From assembly GCA_964409245.1 (NCBI GenBank), contig CAYPCQ010000013.1:33183-97182 (forward strand): a stretch of 64,000 bases of DNA. Direction: 5' to 3'. Made by a program: the position numbers and the translations under genes. Every line of letters starts with the position of its first letter. Positions within the stretch are counted from its first letter, which is position 1. This DNA is from CAIMWS01 sp964409245 (GTDB taxonomy: Bacteria; Verrucomicrobiota; Verrucomicrobiia; Limisphaerales; UBA1319). This document shows, in pieces, positions 9,195-17,450 of the stretch. Below the pieces are notes generated by a model. That model was not told the origin of the DNA and made no database searches. It saw only the letters and a program-made list of their open reading frames with translations.

Positions 9195-10117
9195 ACCGCC
9201 TGCAAAAAAGATGCCTGGTCCTTTCCGTGGCAACCCACCTGTTGCTGGCGGTGGTGCTTTTTGTGGGTCCCGGATTCCTGCCGCCCCAACCGCCGCCGGT
9301 CAACGACCTGCCGATCATCAACGTGGTGGTCTTGCCGGATATCCTGACGGACGAAAAAGTGTTTGGGGGTGGCGAGTCCGGCCCGCCTCCCGCGCCCGCC
9401 CCCCCGGCCGCCGCCAAGGCGGTTGAGTCCGCCCCGGCTCCTGCGCCCAAGCCGCCCGCCCCCACACCTCCTCCGGCCAGGGAGGAAACACCCAAGGTGG
9501 AGCCTAAGAAGCCCGATAAAGCGGCCGATATCCCCGATCCTGAGGCCATCGAACCACCCAAGGAAATCAAGCCCAAGCGCACCTTGAGCAACCAGGAGCT
9601 GAAAGCCGTAAAAAGGCCGAGGAAAAGCATGGAAGATACCCAGGCCGCCGCCGCCGCCGCCGAGGAACGCGCCGCCGCGGACCGGGAACGGGAGATCAAG
9701 CAGGCCCTGGCGGCCCGCCAATCCCTCACCAAGGGCGTCCTGAGCAACATCAAAGGCAGCCTCTCGGGCAGCGTGGCCATCAAGGTGGGCACCGGCAGCG
9801 GCATGGGCGGCACCGGGGGGCCCACCTATGCCAATTACGACCAAGTCATCAAAAGCCTGTTCGACCAGGCCTGGTATGATCCCCCCCGGGAGGCCAACAG
9901 CGGATCCCTCCAGGTGGAAGTGGTGGTGGCGATCACCCGCAACGGGAATGTGGTTTCCGCCAGGATCATCAGACCTTCGGGGAACGAGGCTTTGGACCGC
10001 TCGGTGCGGCGGGCTTTGGACCGGGTGCCAGCGGTGCCCGCTTTTCCAGCGGGCGCCAGGGAAGACCAGCGCACTTACACCATTGTTTTTGACCTTAATT
10101 TAAAAAATAAAAGCTAA
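9191..10117 (+). CDS. TolA/TonB-like energy transducer
   Basis: A 308-residue protein anchored by an N-terminal transmembrane helix (about residues 9-29). A Pro/Ala/Glu/Lys-rich spacer (about 60-170) follows, suited to crossing the periplasm, and a TonB C-terminal domain closes the protein (about 215-305). That domain shows 'VVVAITRNGNVVSARIIRPS', 'GNEALDRSVRRALDRV' and 'YTIVFDLNLK'. A central stretch ('ERAAADREREIKQALAARQS') is predicted to be a helix. In this operon it should act as the TolA equivalent, linking TolQ/TolR to TolB and Pal. Domain similarity alone would also allow TonB. Confidence 0.87.
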   Translation: MNRLQKRCLVLSVATHLLLAVVLFVGPGFLPPQPPPVNDLPIINVVVLPDILTDEKVFGGGESGPPPAPAPPAAAKAVESAPAPAPKPPAPTPPPAREETPKVEPKKPDKAADIPDPEAIEPPKEIKPKRTLSNQELKAVKRPRKSMEDTQAAAAAAEERAAADREREIKQALAARQSLTKGVLSNIKGSLSGSVAIKVGTGSGMGGTGGPTYANYDQVIKSLFDQAWYDPPREANSGSLQVEVVVAITRNGNVVSARIIRPSGNEALDRSVRRALDRVPAVPAFPAGAREDQRTYTIVFDLNLKNKS

Positions 10118-10119
10118 TC

Positions 10120-11298
10120 ATGATGAAGAAATTCCGTGGTATTGAAGCGGCGGCCATCCTGCTCGTTTGGGGGGCCTCGATGGGGGCCACCAACGCCGAA
10201 ACTGGTGGGAAAATGATCATCTCCCGGGAGGTGGACGCGACCAAGACCATCCCCATCAACCTCAGCGGTTTCACGGGGGAAGTGTCATCCACTCTGAAGT
10301 TCGACTTGGAGGTGGTCGGTTTTTCGATGGCCGGGCCGGAGCAGGCGGATTACCTGGTGGTGGGCAGCAACGCCAGCCGGGTGGAAGCGCGGGTATCGAA
10401 TCGTTTCAGCAAGGCGGAAATTCTGGCCAAGGCCTACAGTGGCGCATCCCTGCGCGCCCAAGCCCATGCGCTCGCTGACGACATCGTGGAAAAAATCCGG
10501 CAGGTGCCCGGGATCGCCCGCACCAAAATCGCCTTCAAAATGGAATCCGGGGGAACCAGCGAAATCTGCATCGCCGATTATGACGGCTTCAACGCCATCA
10601 AAATCACCAACGACCGTTCGCTGGTGGCCGCGCCCGCCTGGTCGCCGGGCCGGAAAAAACTTTTTTACACCTCCTACCGCCTGGGCAATCCGGATATTTA
10701 CGCGCACGATCTGGCGACCGGCGAGCGCCAGGCGATCGCCAAATACACGGGCCTGAACACCAGCGCGGCGGTGTCACCCGACGGACGTCGGGTGGCCATG
10801 ATCCTGAGCAAAGGCGGCAGCCCGGACATTTACTTGAGCAATCCCGATGGATCGGGCTTGCGGCAGCTGACCTCCACCCGGGAGGACGAGTCCTCTCCGT
10901 GCTGGTCCCCGGACGGACAGACGCTGTGCTTTGCCTCCCGCCAAACCGGCCGGGCTTCGCTATATACCATGCCCGCCGCGGGCGGGGCCATGAAGCGCCT
11001 GCGCACCGAAAATGTCGCCAGCGTGACCGAGCCCGATTGGTCGCCGGATGGGAAAAATATCGCTTTCACCACCACCACGGGCGGTTTCCACATTTGCACG
11101 GTGCCCGCCCAAGGGGGCGCCACGGAGGTGGTGGCGCCTGGGGAATACCCTTCCTGGTCGCCCAATTCGCGCACCTTGATTCTCAGCCGGCGCAATGGCA
11201 ACCGATATGTTTTGTCTTTGCTTGACGTCCCCACCAAGAAGGTGAAGGATATAGGACAAATTTCGGGAAACGCGTCACAGCCCGATTGGGCTAAATAG
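10120..11298 (+). CDS. tolB: TolB periplasmic beta-propeller protein
   Basis: A 392-residue exported protein with an N-terminal signal ('AAAILLVWGASMGATNAE'). An N-terminal alpha/beta domain (about 30-150) precedes a propeller of PD40-type repeats (about 160-390). Repeats show the typical 'P.WSPDG' and 'PDIY' strands: 'PAWSPGRKKLFYTS', 'AAVSPDGRRVAMI', 'PCWSPDGQTLCFAS', 'PDWSPDGKNIAFTT', 'PSWSPNSRTLILS' and a final 'QPDWAK'. TolB binds Pal and the TolA-like protein and helps outer-membrane constriction at division. It begins 2 bp after the upstream gene and precedes pal, the standard order. Confidence 0.93.
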   Translation: MMKKFRGIEAAAILLVWGASMGATNAETGGKMIISREVDATKTIPINLSGFTGEVSSTLKFDLEVVGFSMAGPEQADYLVVGSNASRVEARVSNRFSKAEILAKAYSGASLRAQAHALADDIVEKIRQVPGIARTKIAFKMESGGTSEICIADYDGFNAIKITNDRSLVAAPAWSPGRKKLFYTSYRLGNPDIYAHDLATGERQAIAKYTGLNTSAAVSPDGRRVAMILSKGGSPDIYLSNPDGSGLRQLTSTREDESSPCWSPDGQTLCFASRQTGRASLYTMPAAGGAMKRLRTENVASVTEPDWSPDGKNIAFTTTTGGFHICTVPAQGGATEVVAPGEYPSWSPNSRTLILSRRNGNRYVLSLLDVPTKKVKDIGQISGNASQPDWAK

Positions 11299-11327
11299 GC
11301 GGCTTCCCTTATACCGGAGACCTAAAG

Positions 11328-11954
11328 ATGAAACGCTCAAGTTTGGTAAATTTACTCGTGTTGGGGCTGGCCCTTTCCGTTGGTGGCTTTGGCTGCAAAC
11401 ACAGGCCCAAAGGCCCAACCCCCATTCCCGGCCAAAAAACTGCAATCACCGGCGCCGGCACTGAAGGTCGTGCCATCCCGCCCGGTGGCGGTGGCTTGGA
11501 TAAGGATGCCCGGCCGGATTCAGAAGACCTCAAACCCGGGCAAGGCGGCACGCCGCTGTCCAGTGATCGCGGTTATTTTGAGGGACGCCCCACCGATGGC
11601 AAAATCTTTGAAGCTTACACCGTGTATTTCGATTACGACCGGCACAACGTGAAGCCGGACCAAGTCGCCAAAGTCCAGGCCGTGGCCGATTTCTTTAAAT
11701 CCGCCCCGGCGGGCGACGATTTGGTGATCGAAGGCCATTGCGACGAACGTGGCACCGATGAATACAACCGCGCCCTCGGTGAACGGCGCGCCCTGGCAGT
11801 GCGGGAAATGCTGACCCAGATGGGGTTGGCCGCCGGCCGCATCCGCACCATCAGTTACGGCAAGGATAAACCCTTGGTCGATGGCCATAGCGAAGATGCC
11901 TGGTCGAAAAACCGCCGCGGGCAATTCCTGCTGCTGCTGCCCAAGGACAAGTAA
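11328..11954 (+). CDS. pal: peptidoglycan-associated lipoprotein Pal
   Basis: A 208-residue outer-membrane lipoprotein. The signal peptide ends in a lipobox-like 'GGFGC', with the acylated Cys at about residue 23. A flexible Gly/Pro-rich stretch follows, then an OmpA-C domain (about 90-205). The peptidoglycan-binding motif is 'IEGHCDERGTDEYNRALGER', in which the conserved Asp and Arg bind diaminopimelate. 'VYFDYDRHNVKP' is the usual domain start. It is the last gene of the Tol-Pal operon, followed by a clear terminator. No ybgF/cpoB gene follows. Confidence 0.94.
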   Translation: MKRSSLVNLLVLGLALSVGGFGCKHRPKGPTPIPGQKTAITGAGTEGRAIPPGGGGLDKDARPDSEDLKPGQGGTPLSSDRGYFEGRPTDGKIFEAYTVYFDYDRHNVKPDQVAKVQAVADFFKSAPAGDDLVIEGHCDERGTDEYNRALGERRALAVREMLTQMGLAAGRIRTISYGKDKPLVDGHSEDAWSKNRRGQFLLLLPKDK

Positions 11955-11981
11955 AAACCGGTTCCAGTTTTTCCGAAACCA

Positions 11982-12012
11982 ATCTGCCGGGCTCCACCGG
12001 CAGATTTTTTTT
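11982..12012 (+). terminator. intrinsic terminator of the Tol-Pal operon
   Basis: A 9-bp perfect stem (ATCTGCCGG / CCGGCAGAT) with a 6-nt loop is followed by eight T residues at 12005-12012. Confidence 0.93.
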
Positions 12013-12086
12013 GCTATTGCGCCCGCCGCTTCATCAATCCAAACGGGGCTTAAACACTGCGGTTCCAGCTGATCTTGAATTCGCGT

Positions 12087-12116
12087 TTGACAGGCGGACC
12101 GATTTGCAACTTTACT
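12087..12116 (+). promoter_or_regulatory. candidate sigma-70-type promoter for tatAC
   Basis: A perfect TTGACA (12087-12092) and TTTACT (12111-12116) with an 18-bp spacer lie 38 bp before the tatA start and just after the pal terminator. Confidence 0.45.
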
Positions 12117-12153
12117 TGTCCCCGGCAGTGGAGTACCGTTTGTCCAAGAAGTT

Positions 12154-12474
12154 ATGAACGTGATATTTGCAGCATTTCTCGGAGGCTGGGAGATCGTTTT
12201 GATCCTGGCCGTGGTTTTGATATTGTTCGGAGCCAAGAGGCTGCCTGAGCTGGCCAAAGGTTTGGGGCAGGGCATCAAGGAGTTCAAGAAAGCTACCCGG
12301 GATGTGCAGGATGAACTGCAGAGCGCCATTGAGGAAAACCCATCTCCCCGGCGCTATTCAAATCCTTCCGAACCGGTGGTTCCCGCGCAAAACTCCACTC
12401 CCGCCACCCCGGCGGCGACTGAAAGTGCCGCCACCACTTCCACCCCGGCTTCCTCAACGCCAAAAGCTCATTAG
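12154..12474 (+). CDS. tatA: Sec-independent translocase subunit TatA
   Basis: A 106-residue protein with the TatA/E layout: a short N-terminal transmembrane helix ('GGWEIVLILAVVLILFG'), a hinge 'FGAKRLPELAKGLGQGIKEF' with the conserved Phe-Gly and Leu-Pro-Glu-Leu, an amphipathic helix and a disordered Pro/Ser/Thr-rich tail. It forms the pore-like oligomer of the twin-arginine translocase. It is co-directional with tatC 26 bp later. At least three proteins in the window carry Tat-type signals. Confidence 0.95.
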   Translation: MNVIFAAFLGGWEIVLILAVVLILFGAKRLPELAKGLGQGIKEFKKATRDVQDELQSAIEENPSPRRYSNPSEPVVPAQNSTPATPAATESAATTSTPASSTPKAH

Positions 12475-12500
12475 CTTATTACCACATAGAGCAAACAGGC

Positions 12501-13544
12501 ATGTCAGAAGAGGTGGATGAGCTGCGTCCCGCGGACGAGACGGGGGAGGCGGACGAAGCGGATGGTGGGGGCGAGGTAAAGTCGTTCCTGGAGCATTTGG
12601 AGGATCTCCGGTGGGTTCTCATCAAATGCCTCGTGGTTCTCACGGTGGGCATGATTATCTGCCTGGCGGCGGGTAATTGGCTGATGGGTGTCCTGCTTTG
12701 GCCGCTGGAAAAGGCGTTTGAAAATTCCCCCGGGAAAAACCATTACGTGCGGTTGGTGGTGGGCACGAATGTGCTGGGCACTTACCGGGTGGATACCAAT
12801 CAATACCAGGGGGTCACCTGGGGTGAAAACCAGATGGTCACCCTGAATATGCAGCCTAAAATATCCGGCGCGGAACTGGTCATGGGCTTGCTCCAAACGA
12901 CTAATGCGCCCGGGTCCATCCTGCCGAAAACCCCGGTCAACCTGTTCAATCCGAGCCCGGCTGGCGGATTCATCGTAGCCTTCCAAATCGCCGTTTACGG
13001 CGGAATCATTTTGACCTCGCCGTTCCTGTTTTATTTCATCATTCAGTTCGTGGTTCCGGCCCTGAAACGCCAGGAAAAGAAATATATGGGCCGCGGTTTG
13101 CTGGCGGGCATGGGCCTGTTTTCAACCGGCGTGTCCTTCTGTTATTATGTGTTGATGCCCCTGGCGTTGCGCGCCTCGCGTGCCTATTCCGAATGGCTGG
13201 GCGTGTCGGCCGCCTTGTGGACCGCCGAGCAATATATCAGCTTCGTCTGCAAATTCATTTTAGGCATGGGGTTGGGTTTTGAGATGCCCGTGATTTTGTT
13301 GGTGCTCGTCAAGCTGGGCGTCTTGGATTACCAAAAACTGGCTGGTTTCCGGCGGTATATGATCGTCATCAACCTGGTCTTGGGAGCAGTGCTTACAACC
13401 CCGGAGGTTTTGACCCAGGTGATGATGGCCCTGCCCTTGCAGATCCTTTACGAGATCACGGTGTGGATCGCCTGGTATTGGGAACGCAAAGAGAAATTGA
13501 AACCGGCGAAACCGGACAGTTCCATCGACACCGTGGCCAGTTGA
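12501..13544 (+). CDS. tatC: Sec-independent translocase subunit TatC with enlarged first periplasmic loop
   Basis: A 347-residue polytopic protein, longer than the roughly 250-260 residues usual for TatC. After an acidic N-terminal tail comes the signature 'FLEHLEDLRWVL' (residues 29-40), including the Glu involved in twin-arginine recognition. TM1 spans about 40-60. The TM1-TM2 loop runs from about 60 to 155, some 60 residues longer than in E. coli. TM2 onward is conventional: 'SPFLFYFIIQFVVPAL', 'FSTGVSFCYYVLMPLAL' and 'VLTTPEVLTQVMMALPLQIL'. The role is recognition of Tat signal peptides. The enlarged loop is likely lineage-specific. Confidence 0.94.
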   Translation: MSEEVDELRPADETGEADEADGGGEVKSFLEHLEDLRWVLIKCLVVLTVGMIICLAAGNWLMGVLLWPLEKAFENSPGKNHYVRLVVGTNVLGTYRVDTNQYQGVTWGENQMVTLNMQPKISGAELVMGLLQTTNAPGSILPKTPVNLFNPSPAGGFIVAFQIAVYGGIILTSPFLFYFIIQFVVPALKRQEKKYMGRGLLAGMGLFSTGVSFCYYVLMPLALRASRAYSEWLGVSAALWTAEQYISFVCKFILGMGLGFEMPVILLVLVKLGVLDYQKLAGFRRYMIVINLVLGAVLTTPEVLTQVMMALPLQILYEITVWIAWYWERKEKLKPAKPDSSIDTVAS

Positions 13545-13704
13545 AATTGGATTCCTGGCACCTTTGCGGGCTATTCCCCACGCGGTGCAAACCAGGTAAT
13601 CCAGGCGCCTCCGCCAGCGGCCAAAATTTTCGCAGTGGAAGTCCGGGAATCATTGAAAATGGCTTTACATGGGAAAGCCGCAGCGGTAGCTTTTGGAATC
13701 AGAG

Positions 13705-14142
13705 ATGAAACATATGCGAATTTCAACCGTGTTCTCGACCGCCTTGGCCGGAATTGTTCTGTTTGCCGCCGGTTGTGCCGGCCCTGAGCAGAAGTTGGGC
13801 CGAGGAATCAGCAATGCCACCGAATTTGCCCGCCTGGGCGAAATGCGAAGCTCCATGGAGACAACGTGCTTGTGGGAAGGGAGCGATGCATCTTACACCA
13901 CGGGTGTGGTGCGCGGCTTCAATAAATCGGTCGCCCGGACGGTCGTGGGGGCTTACGAAATCGCTTCTTTCCCGGTGCCCAGTTACGACCCAATGTTCAC
14001 CGACTACCTTTCCGTCAAGCCCCGCTATCCTGAGAGTTACCGCCCCCGAATCCTGGGTGGAGCGGATACCAATTTGGGCTTTGCGGGCGGAGACGTTTTG
14101 CCGCTTGTCCCGGGAAGCCGTTTCTATATTTTTGAAGAATAG
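13705..14142 (+). CDS. exosortase-system-associated lipoprotein, TIGR04073-like
   Basis: A 145-residue lipoprotein starting at the ATG at 13705; TTG at 13693 and ATG at 13714 are alternatives. The signal ends in the lipobox 'FAAGC'. The mature part has the TIGR04073 pattern: 'KLGRGISNATEF' at the start, 'GVVRGFNKSVARTVVGAYEI' in the middle, then 'SFPVPSYDPM'. This family is found in Verrucomicrobiota and other genomes with exosortase/PEP-CTERM sorting. Its biochemical role is unknown. No exosortase is in the window. A terminator hairpin follows directly. Confidence 0.8.
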   Translation: MKHMRISTVFSTALAGIVLFAAGCAGPEQKLGRGISNATEFARLGEMRSSMETTCLWEGSDASYTTGVVRGFNKSVARTVVGAYEIASFPVPSYDPMFTDYLSVKPRYPESYRPRILGGADTNLGFAGGDVLPLVPGSRFYIFEE

Positions 14143-14159
14143 CCCGTCCTTTTTACCAT

Positions 14160-14194
14160 TGCGCCAACCGGTCTTGAGCCGTTGGCGCATTTTT
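14160..14194 (+). terminator. intrinsic terminator
   Basis: TGCGCCAAC (14160-14168) pairs with GTTGGCGCA (14181-14189), followed by TTTTT. The stem ends only about 10 bp before the ispE start. Confidence 0.85.
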
Positions 14195-14198
14195 GTTT

Positions 14199-15095
14199 AT
14201 GGAATACGAGTTCAAATCCCCGTGCAAAATCAATTTGCTGCTTAATATCCTGGGGAAAAGGCCGGATGGTTTCCACGATTTGGAGACCATTTTCCTGCCG
14301 GTTCAAATCCATGACCGCCTGGTTTTCTCGGCCGGGGAATCCGGCATCCAACTGACCTGCTCGGATATCCACCTGCCAATCGGTCCCGAAAACCTGGTGC
14401 AGCGGGCGGCCCAAGCCTTTTTCCAGGCGGCAGGCATCCAACCCGGCCTCCGGATTCACCTCGAGAAAAAAATCCCCGTGGCGGCCGGTTTGGGCGGCGG
14501 CAGCGGCAATGCGGCCATCACCTTGCGGGCGCTGAATGAGATTTTCAACCAACCGCTGGACCGGGCAAAACTGCATGAATTAGCCGCCGGCCTTGGCTCC
14601 GATGTCCCTTTTTTCCTTTATGACCAGGCCTGCCTGGGCGAAGGGCGGGGCGAGCGCCTGTCGCCATTGGGCAGGCTGCCTGCCTTGGAAGGCAGCCACC
14701 TGTTGCTGATCCATCCCGGATTTGGGGTGCCCACCGCCTGGGCCTACCAGCAGCTGGCCAAATACCCGGATGCCCAAAATGGTATTCCCGGCCGGGCGGC
14801 TCAGCTGGCCAAAAAACTCTCCACGGGCACTCTCAAGGACGCTCGAAGCGATTTTTTCAACGCCTTGGAAGCCCCGGTTTTACCCAAGTATCCATTCCTG
14901 GCGCTCGTCCGGGAATTTCTGGCAGAACAAGGCGCCACGGTCAGCCTGATGTCGGGCAGCGGCTCCAGCCTGTTCGCGATCCTGCCCGGAAAACTGCAAG
15001 CCGAGTCGCTGAGAGAGAATTTCCAGTGCCGGTTTGGCCTGGCTTGGAATGCGGTGGTTCCCTTGTCTGGACCGGAATTCCGCCAGCCAGTTTAA
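14199..15095 (+). CDS. ispE: 4-diphosphocytidyl-2-C-methyl-D-erythritol kinase
   Basis: A 298-residue GHMP-family kinase that phosphorylates CDP-methylerythritol in the non-mevalonate isoprenoid pathway. The N-terminal 'SPCKINLLLNILGKRPDGFH' is the typical IspE substrate-binding start. The ATP-binding GHMP loop is 'PVAAGLGGGSGNAAITLRAL'. 'GLGSDVPFFLY' carries the catalytic Asp region, and 'SLMSGSGSSLFAIL' is the C-terminal GHMP motif. I chose ATG 14199 over TTG 14193 because it sits one residue before the conserved start. It is convergent with the minus-strand gene ending at 15184. Confidence 0.95.
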   Translation: MEYEFKSPCKINLLLNILGKRPDGFHDLETIFLPVQIHDRLVFSAGESGIQLTCSDIHLPIGPENLVQRAAQAFFQAAGIQPGLRIHLEKKIPVAAGLGGGSGNAAITLRALNEIFNQPLDRAKLHELAAGLGSDVPFFLYDQACLGEGRGERLSPLGRLPALEGSHLLLIHPGFGVPTAWAYQQLAKYPDAQNGIPGRAAQLAKKLSTGTLKDARSDFFNALEAPVLPKYPFLALVREFLAEQGATVSLMSGSGSSLFAILPGKLQAESLRENFQCRFGLAWNAVVPLSGPEFRQPV

Positions 15096-15183
15096 TTTTT
15101 GCCCAATTTACCCGCCCCTGGCTGGCCCAGGCGCAAGCAATAAGACGCCCCGGCCTTTCCTTGGCCTGGGGAGCAAAATCTGG

Positions 15184-15579
15184 TCAGCGTTTAAAGATTC
15201 TGCTCCACATCGAATTGGAGGCGGCGTTCTTTTTGGTGGCTTTCAGCTGGCCCAGGAGGGACTGGAAGGTGAGCAGCAATTTGTGCCACTGGTTTTCCAG
15301 ACCGCGCAGGGAGCCTTCGTTTAATTCGCTTAGGAAGCGGATGGAAGGGGCGTTGCCGATGACCCCGTGCACATCCTCTTTGTTGGGCGCTCCGCTTTCA
15401 AACGCGGAGAGGATCATCTCGAATTCCTGGATCAGGATGCTTTTGACTTCCAGAAACTGGTCTTCCTGCTCTTGATTGAACTCCTTTTTGCGGGCCAGGT
15501 TGACATATTGGATAAACTGCTTCCAGCACTCGAGATAATTTTCCAGCTGTAAAATCAACTCGTCAATTTTATGTGACAT
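15184..15579 (-). CDS. small helical protein, unknown
   Basis: A 131-residue protein, almost entirely helical and charged ('IDELILQLENYLECWKQFIQ'). There is no signal, membrane segment or metal motif. The C-terminus is basic ('RIFKR'). I do not recognise the family. It is the last of three minus-strand genes that start with a PATAN response regulator, 29 bp after the previous one, so a role in that signalling unit is likely but unproven. Confidence 0.7.
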   Translation of the reverse strand: MSHKIDELILQLENYLECWKQFIQYVNLARKKEFNQEQEDQFLEVKSILIQEFEMILSAFESGAPNKEDVHGVIGNAPSIRFLSELNEGSLRGLENQWHKLLLTFQSLLGQLKATKKNAASNSMWSRIFKR

Positions 15580-15608
15580 AACAAAGGGTGGTTATTGGGC
15601 TGCACGGG

Positions 15609-15896
15609 TCAGGGCGGCGAGATGAAAATCATGGCTCCCCCCTTGAGTTCTTTGGCAGTGATGCGGAGGGCCGGATAGGTCAGCTGGAGCTCATTAAAAA
15701 CCAACTGGGCTTCCTGGGCGGATCGAAAAATGGCCAGCACATCCTGGATGATGCGGTTGACCTTGGTTTCGGGAAAAGATTGGGACAGCGTGGAGGTGAC
15801 AATGGCCCCGTTGCGATCCACCGTCACACACCCCTTGGGCAGGCGCTCCAAGGATGGCCCAGCCTTCGCTTTGGAGAAAAAACTCAGGATACCCAT
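15609..15896 (-). CDS. small alpha/beta protein, unknown
   Basis: A 95-residue protein whose ATG at 15896 lies within the end of the response regulator gene (13-bp overlap), implying translational coupling. The sequence reads as mixed strands and helices ('GCVTVDRNGAIVTSTL', 'VNRIIQDVLAIFRSAQEAQL', 'GGAMIFISPP'). That order loosely recalls small signalling domains such as roadblock, but I see no decisive motif. The longer upstream reading of this frame was rejected because it overlaps conserved response-regulator sequence. Confidence 0.72.
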   Translation of the reverse strand: MGILSFFSKAKAGPSLERLPKGCVTVDRNGAIVTSTLSQSFPETKVNRIIQDVLAIFRSAQEAQLVFNELQLTYPALRITAKELKGGAMIFISPP

Positions 15897-16975
15897 GCGT
15901 CCACTACTTTCTTGAGGTTTTCCTTGATCTGATTGCCGGTTTGGGAATAGTGAAATCCCAGGCAAAACAGGCGTTCTGCACACTGGGCAACCCCCACCTG
16001 CGTGCGGAGGCCCAGCGCCGTCAAATCATCCAGTTTGCCGATATGCAGGGCTTCGCCCAGTGAATTGCACCGTTCCACAGTTTTCCGGGTCCAATCGGCC
16101 AGCGCCTGGGGTTCCTCCACCGCCCAGGCATCAAGTGGATTGGGGGCGTTTCCAGCCAGGACCAAACCAAACTCCAAGCCCCGGAGGGAAGACCATTCAA
16201 AATGCTTGCGGGGGGCGGTGGCGAAACCGGACTGGCTCGTGCCGCCCTCAGACGAACCGGAGGCTTGCCCGGCCTGTCCTTCGTCCATGATCTGGGCGCT
16301 TTCCAGCAGCAAGCTGTCGATGGAGCTGAAAATTTTCCGGGCGCGCCCATGTTCGCCAGGAATGCATTCAAAGTTCCCCTTCTTCCAGGAAATGATTTTG
16401 AGGAAGGCCGGCTGGGCGGTCACGCCACCCACTTCGGCATCCACCACATCCCCGTCTTGAAACCAGATCCGGCCTGCCACCGCACCGTTGATGACCTTGA
16501 GCGTGCTGGTATTGCGGCACAAGGATTCCAGTTGAATGATGTCGAGCATGGACTTGCTCTGAATCCCCCGAAAACCGGTCTGCTCTTTTTGCTCCAGCAA
16601 GGATTCGATGCAATCCAGGAACAACTGGGTTTCGCGGGCATTGGTCGGCTTCACAAAGCAAAGATCCAGCCCCAAGGCGTACGCCCGGGTCCGGAATTGC
16701 TCATCCGTGACCGAGGAAAGCACCACGGTTCGCAGTTGGGGATATTTCCGCCGCACCACGGTCAAAACCTGCAGACCATCCATCTGAGGCAGGTTTAAAT
16801 CGCAGATAAACAGGGAAACCGGCTCCGCCTCGAGCAGGGCAATGGCCCGTGCGCCGCTGGCACAGGTAATGACCTCCGGCTTGCAGGATAATTGCCCGAG
16901 CAACTCAGGATACAACTCCAGTATCCCCGGATCATCATCCAACAGCAATATTTTGGGACGATCTTGCATCGTGTT
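15884..16975 (-). CDS. response regulator with receiver and PATAN (DUF4388) domains
   Basis: A 363-residue cytoplasmic protein. Residues about 8-125 form a receiver domain: acidic pair 'LLDDDPG', phospho-acceptor Asp in 'FICDLNLPQMDG', Ser in 'VVLSSVTD' and Lys in 'CFVKPTN'. Residues about 140-225 match the PATAN/DUF4388 fold ('SMLDIIQLESLCRNTSTLKV', 'GRIWFQDGDVVDAEVGG', 'SWKKGNFECIPG'). The C-terminal 120 residues are helical and unassigned. PATAN regulators are known near type IV pilus and motility GTPase genes. The divergent neighbours here are roadblock and MglA-like genes, supporting such a role. ATG 16975 was chosen; 16996 and 16966 are alternatives. Confidence 0.86.
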   Translation of the reverse strand, partial: NTMQDRPKILLLDDDPGILELYPELLGQLSCKPEVITCASGARAIALLEAEPVSLFICDLNLPQMDGLQVLTVVRRKYPQLRTVVLSSVTDEQFRTRAYALGLDLCFVKPTNARETQLFLDCIESLLEQKEQTGFRGIQSKSMLDIIQLESLCRNTSTLKVINGAVAGRIWFQDGDVVDAEVGGVTAQPAFLKIISWKKGNFECIPGEHGRARKIFSSIDSLLLESAQIMDEGQAGQASGSSEGGTSQSGFATAPRKHFEWSSLRGLEFGLVLAGNAPNPLDAWAVEEPQALADWTRKTVERCNSLGEALHIGKLDDLTALGLRTQVGVAQCAERLFCLGFHYSQTGNQIKENLKKVVDAWVS

Positions 16976-17450
16976 CATTAATAGTTCTGCCGCCAATAGT
17001 CCATATAAGGAAAATCAACGCGCTTTTCAACAAAATAGTGCTTTTAATGCCCCAGGCTGCCGCCGCCGGGATCCCGGACCAGCCGCCAAATTGGATAAAC
17101 CGGCGGCGCCTTTGCGGGATGGCAGAAAAAAGAGGCCTGCCTTTTCAAAGGGATCATGCGGGGAGATCAGGCCCGTCACCTTTCGCCGTGTTCATGCATT
17201 AGGGAAATGATGGTGCCACAGGTTTTGGCGCAAGACGAGAAGGGAAGCGCAAGCAGCTCTTGAATAGACCTGCAAGTGGCGCATGACGAAGGTCTTGCGC
17301 CAAAAGATCCAGCCCGCACGACCGAGCCAATGGCAGGGACACGGTTTAGGCAACCCGGCGCGGCGCGGCGCGCTGGAAAGGTTTTATTTTATCGACATTG
17401 GCCATGGATTTGCGCATATTGCCACGAGCGACTGATTAGTCTTACCTAAA
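16976..17450. other. 475-bp divergent intergenic region
   Basis: It separates the PATAN regulator (minus) from the roadblock gene (plus), so it should hold both promoters. It contains repeat R2 copy 2 (17223-17355). I see no convincing open frame. Confidence 0.55.
17223..17355 (+). repeat. dispersed intergenic repeat R2, copy 2, with perfect inverted arms
   Basis: TTTTGGCGCAAGAC (17223-17236) and GTCTTGCGCCAAAA (17292-17305) are perfect 14-bp inverted arms around a 55-nt interior. They are followed by the shared tail 'GATCCAGCCCGCACGAC...GACACGG.TTAGGCA'. Related copies lie at 1521-1650 and 39801-39880. Confidence 0.68.

Noticed and set aside
14205..14225. tRNA-like T-arm string 'GAGTTCAAATCCCCG'
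   Set aside because: It lies in the first codons of ispE, and no acceptor stem or anticodon arm can be built around it.
15149..15175. possible bidirectional terminator between ispE and the convergent small gene
   Set aside because: CCCCGGCC and GGCCTGGGG can pair with a mismatch, but there is no T-tract on either side.
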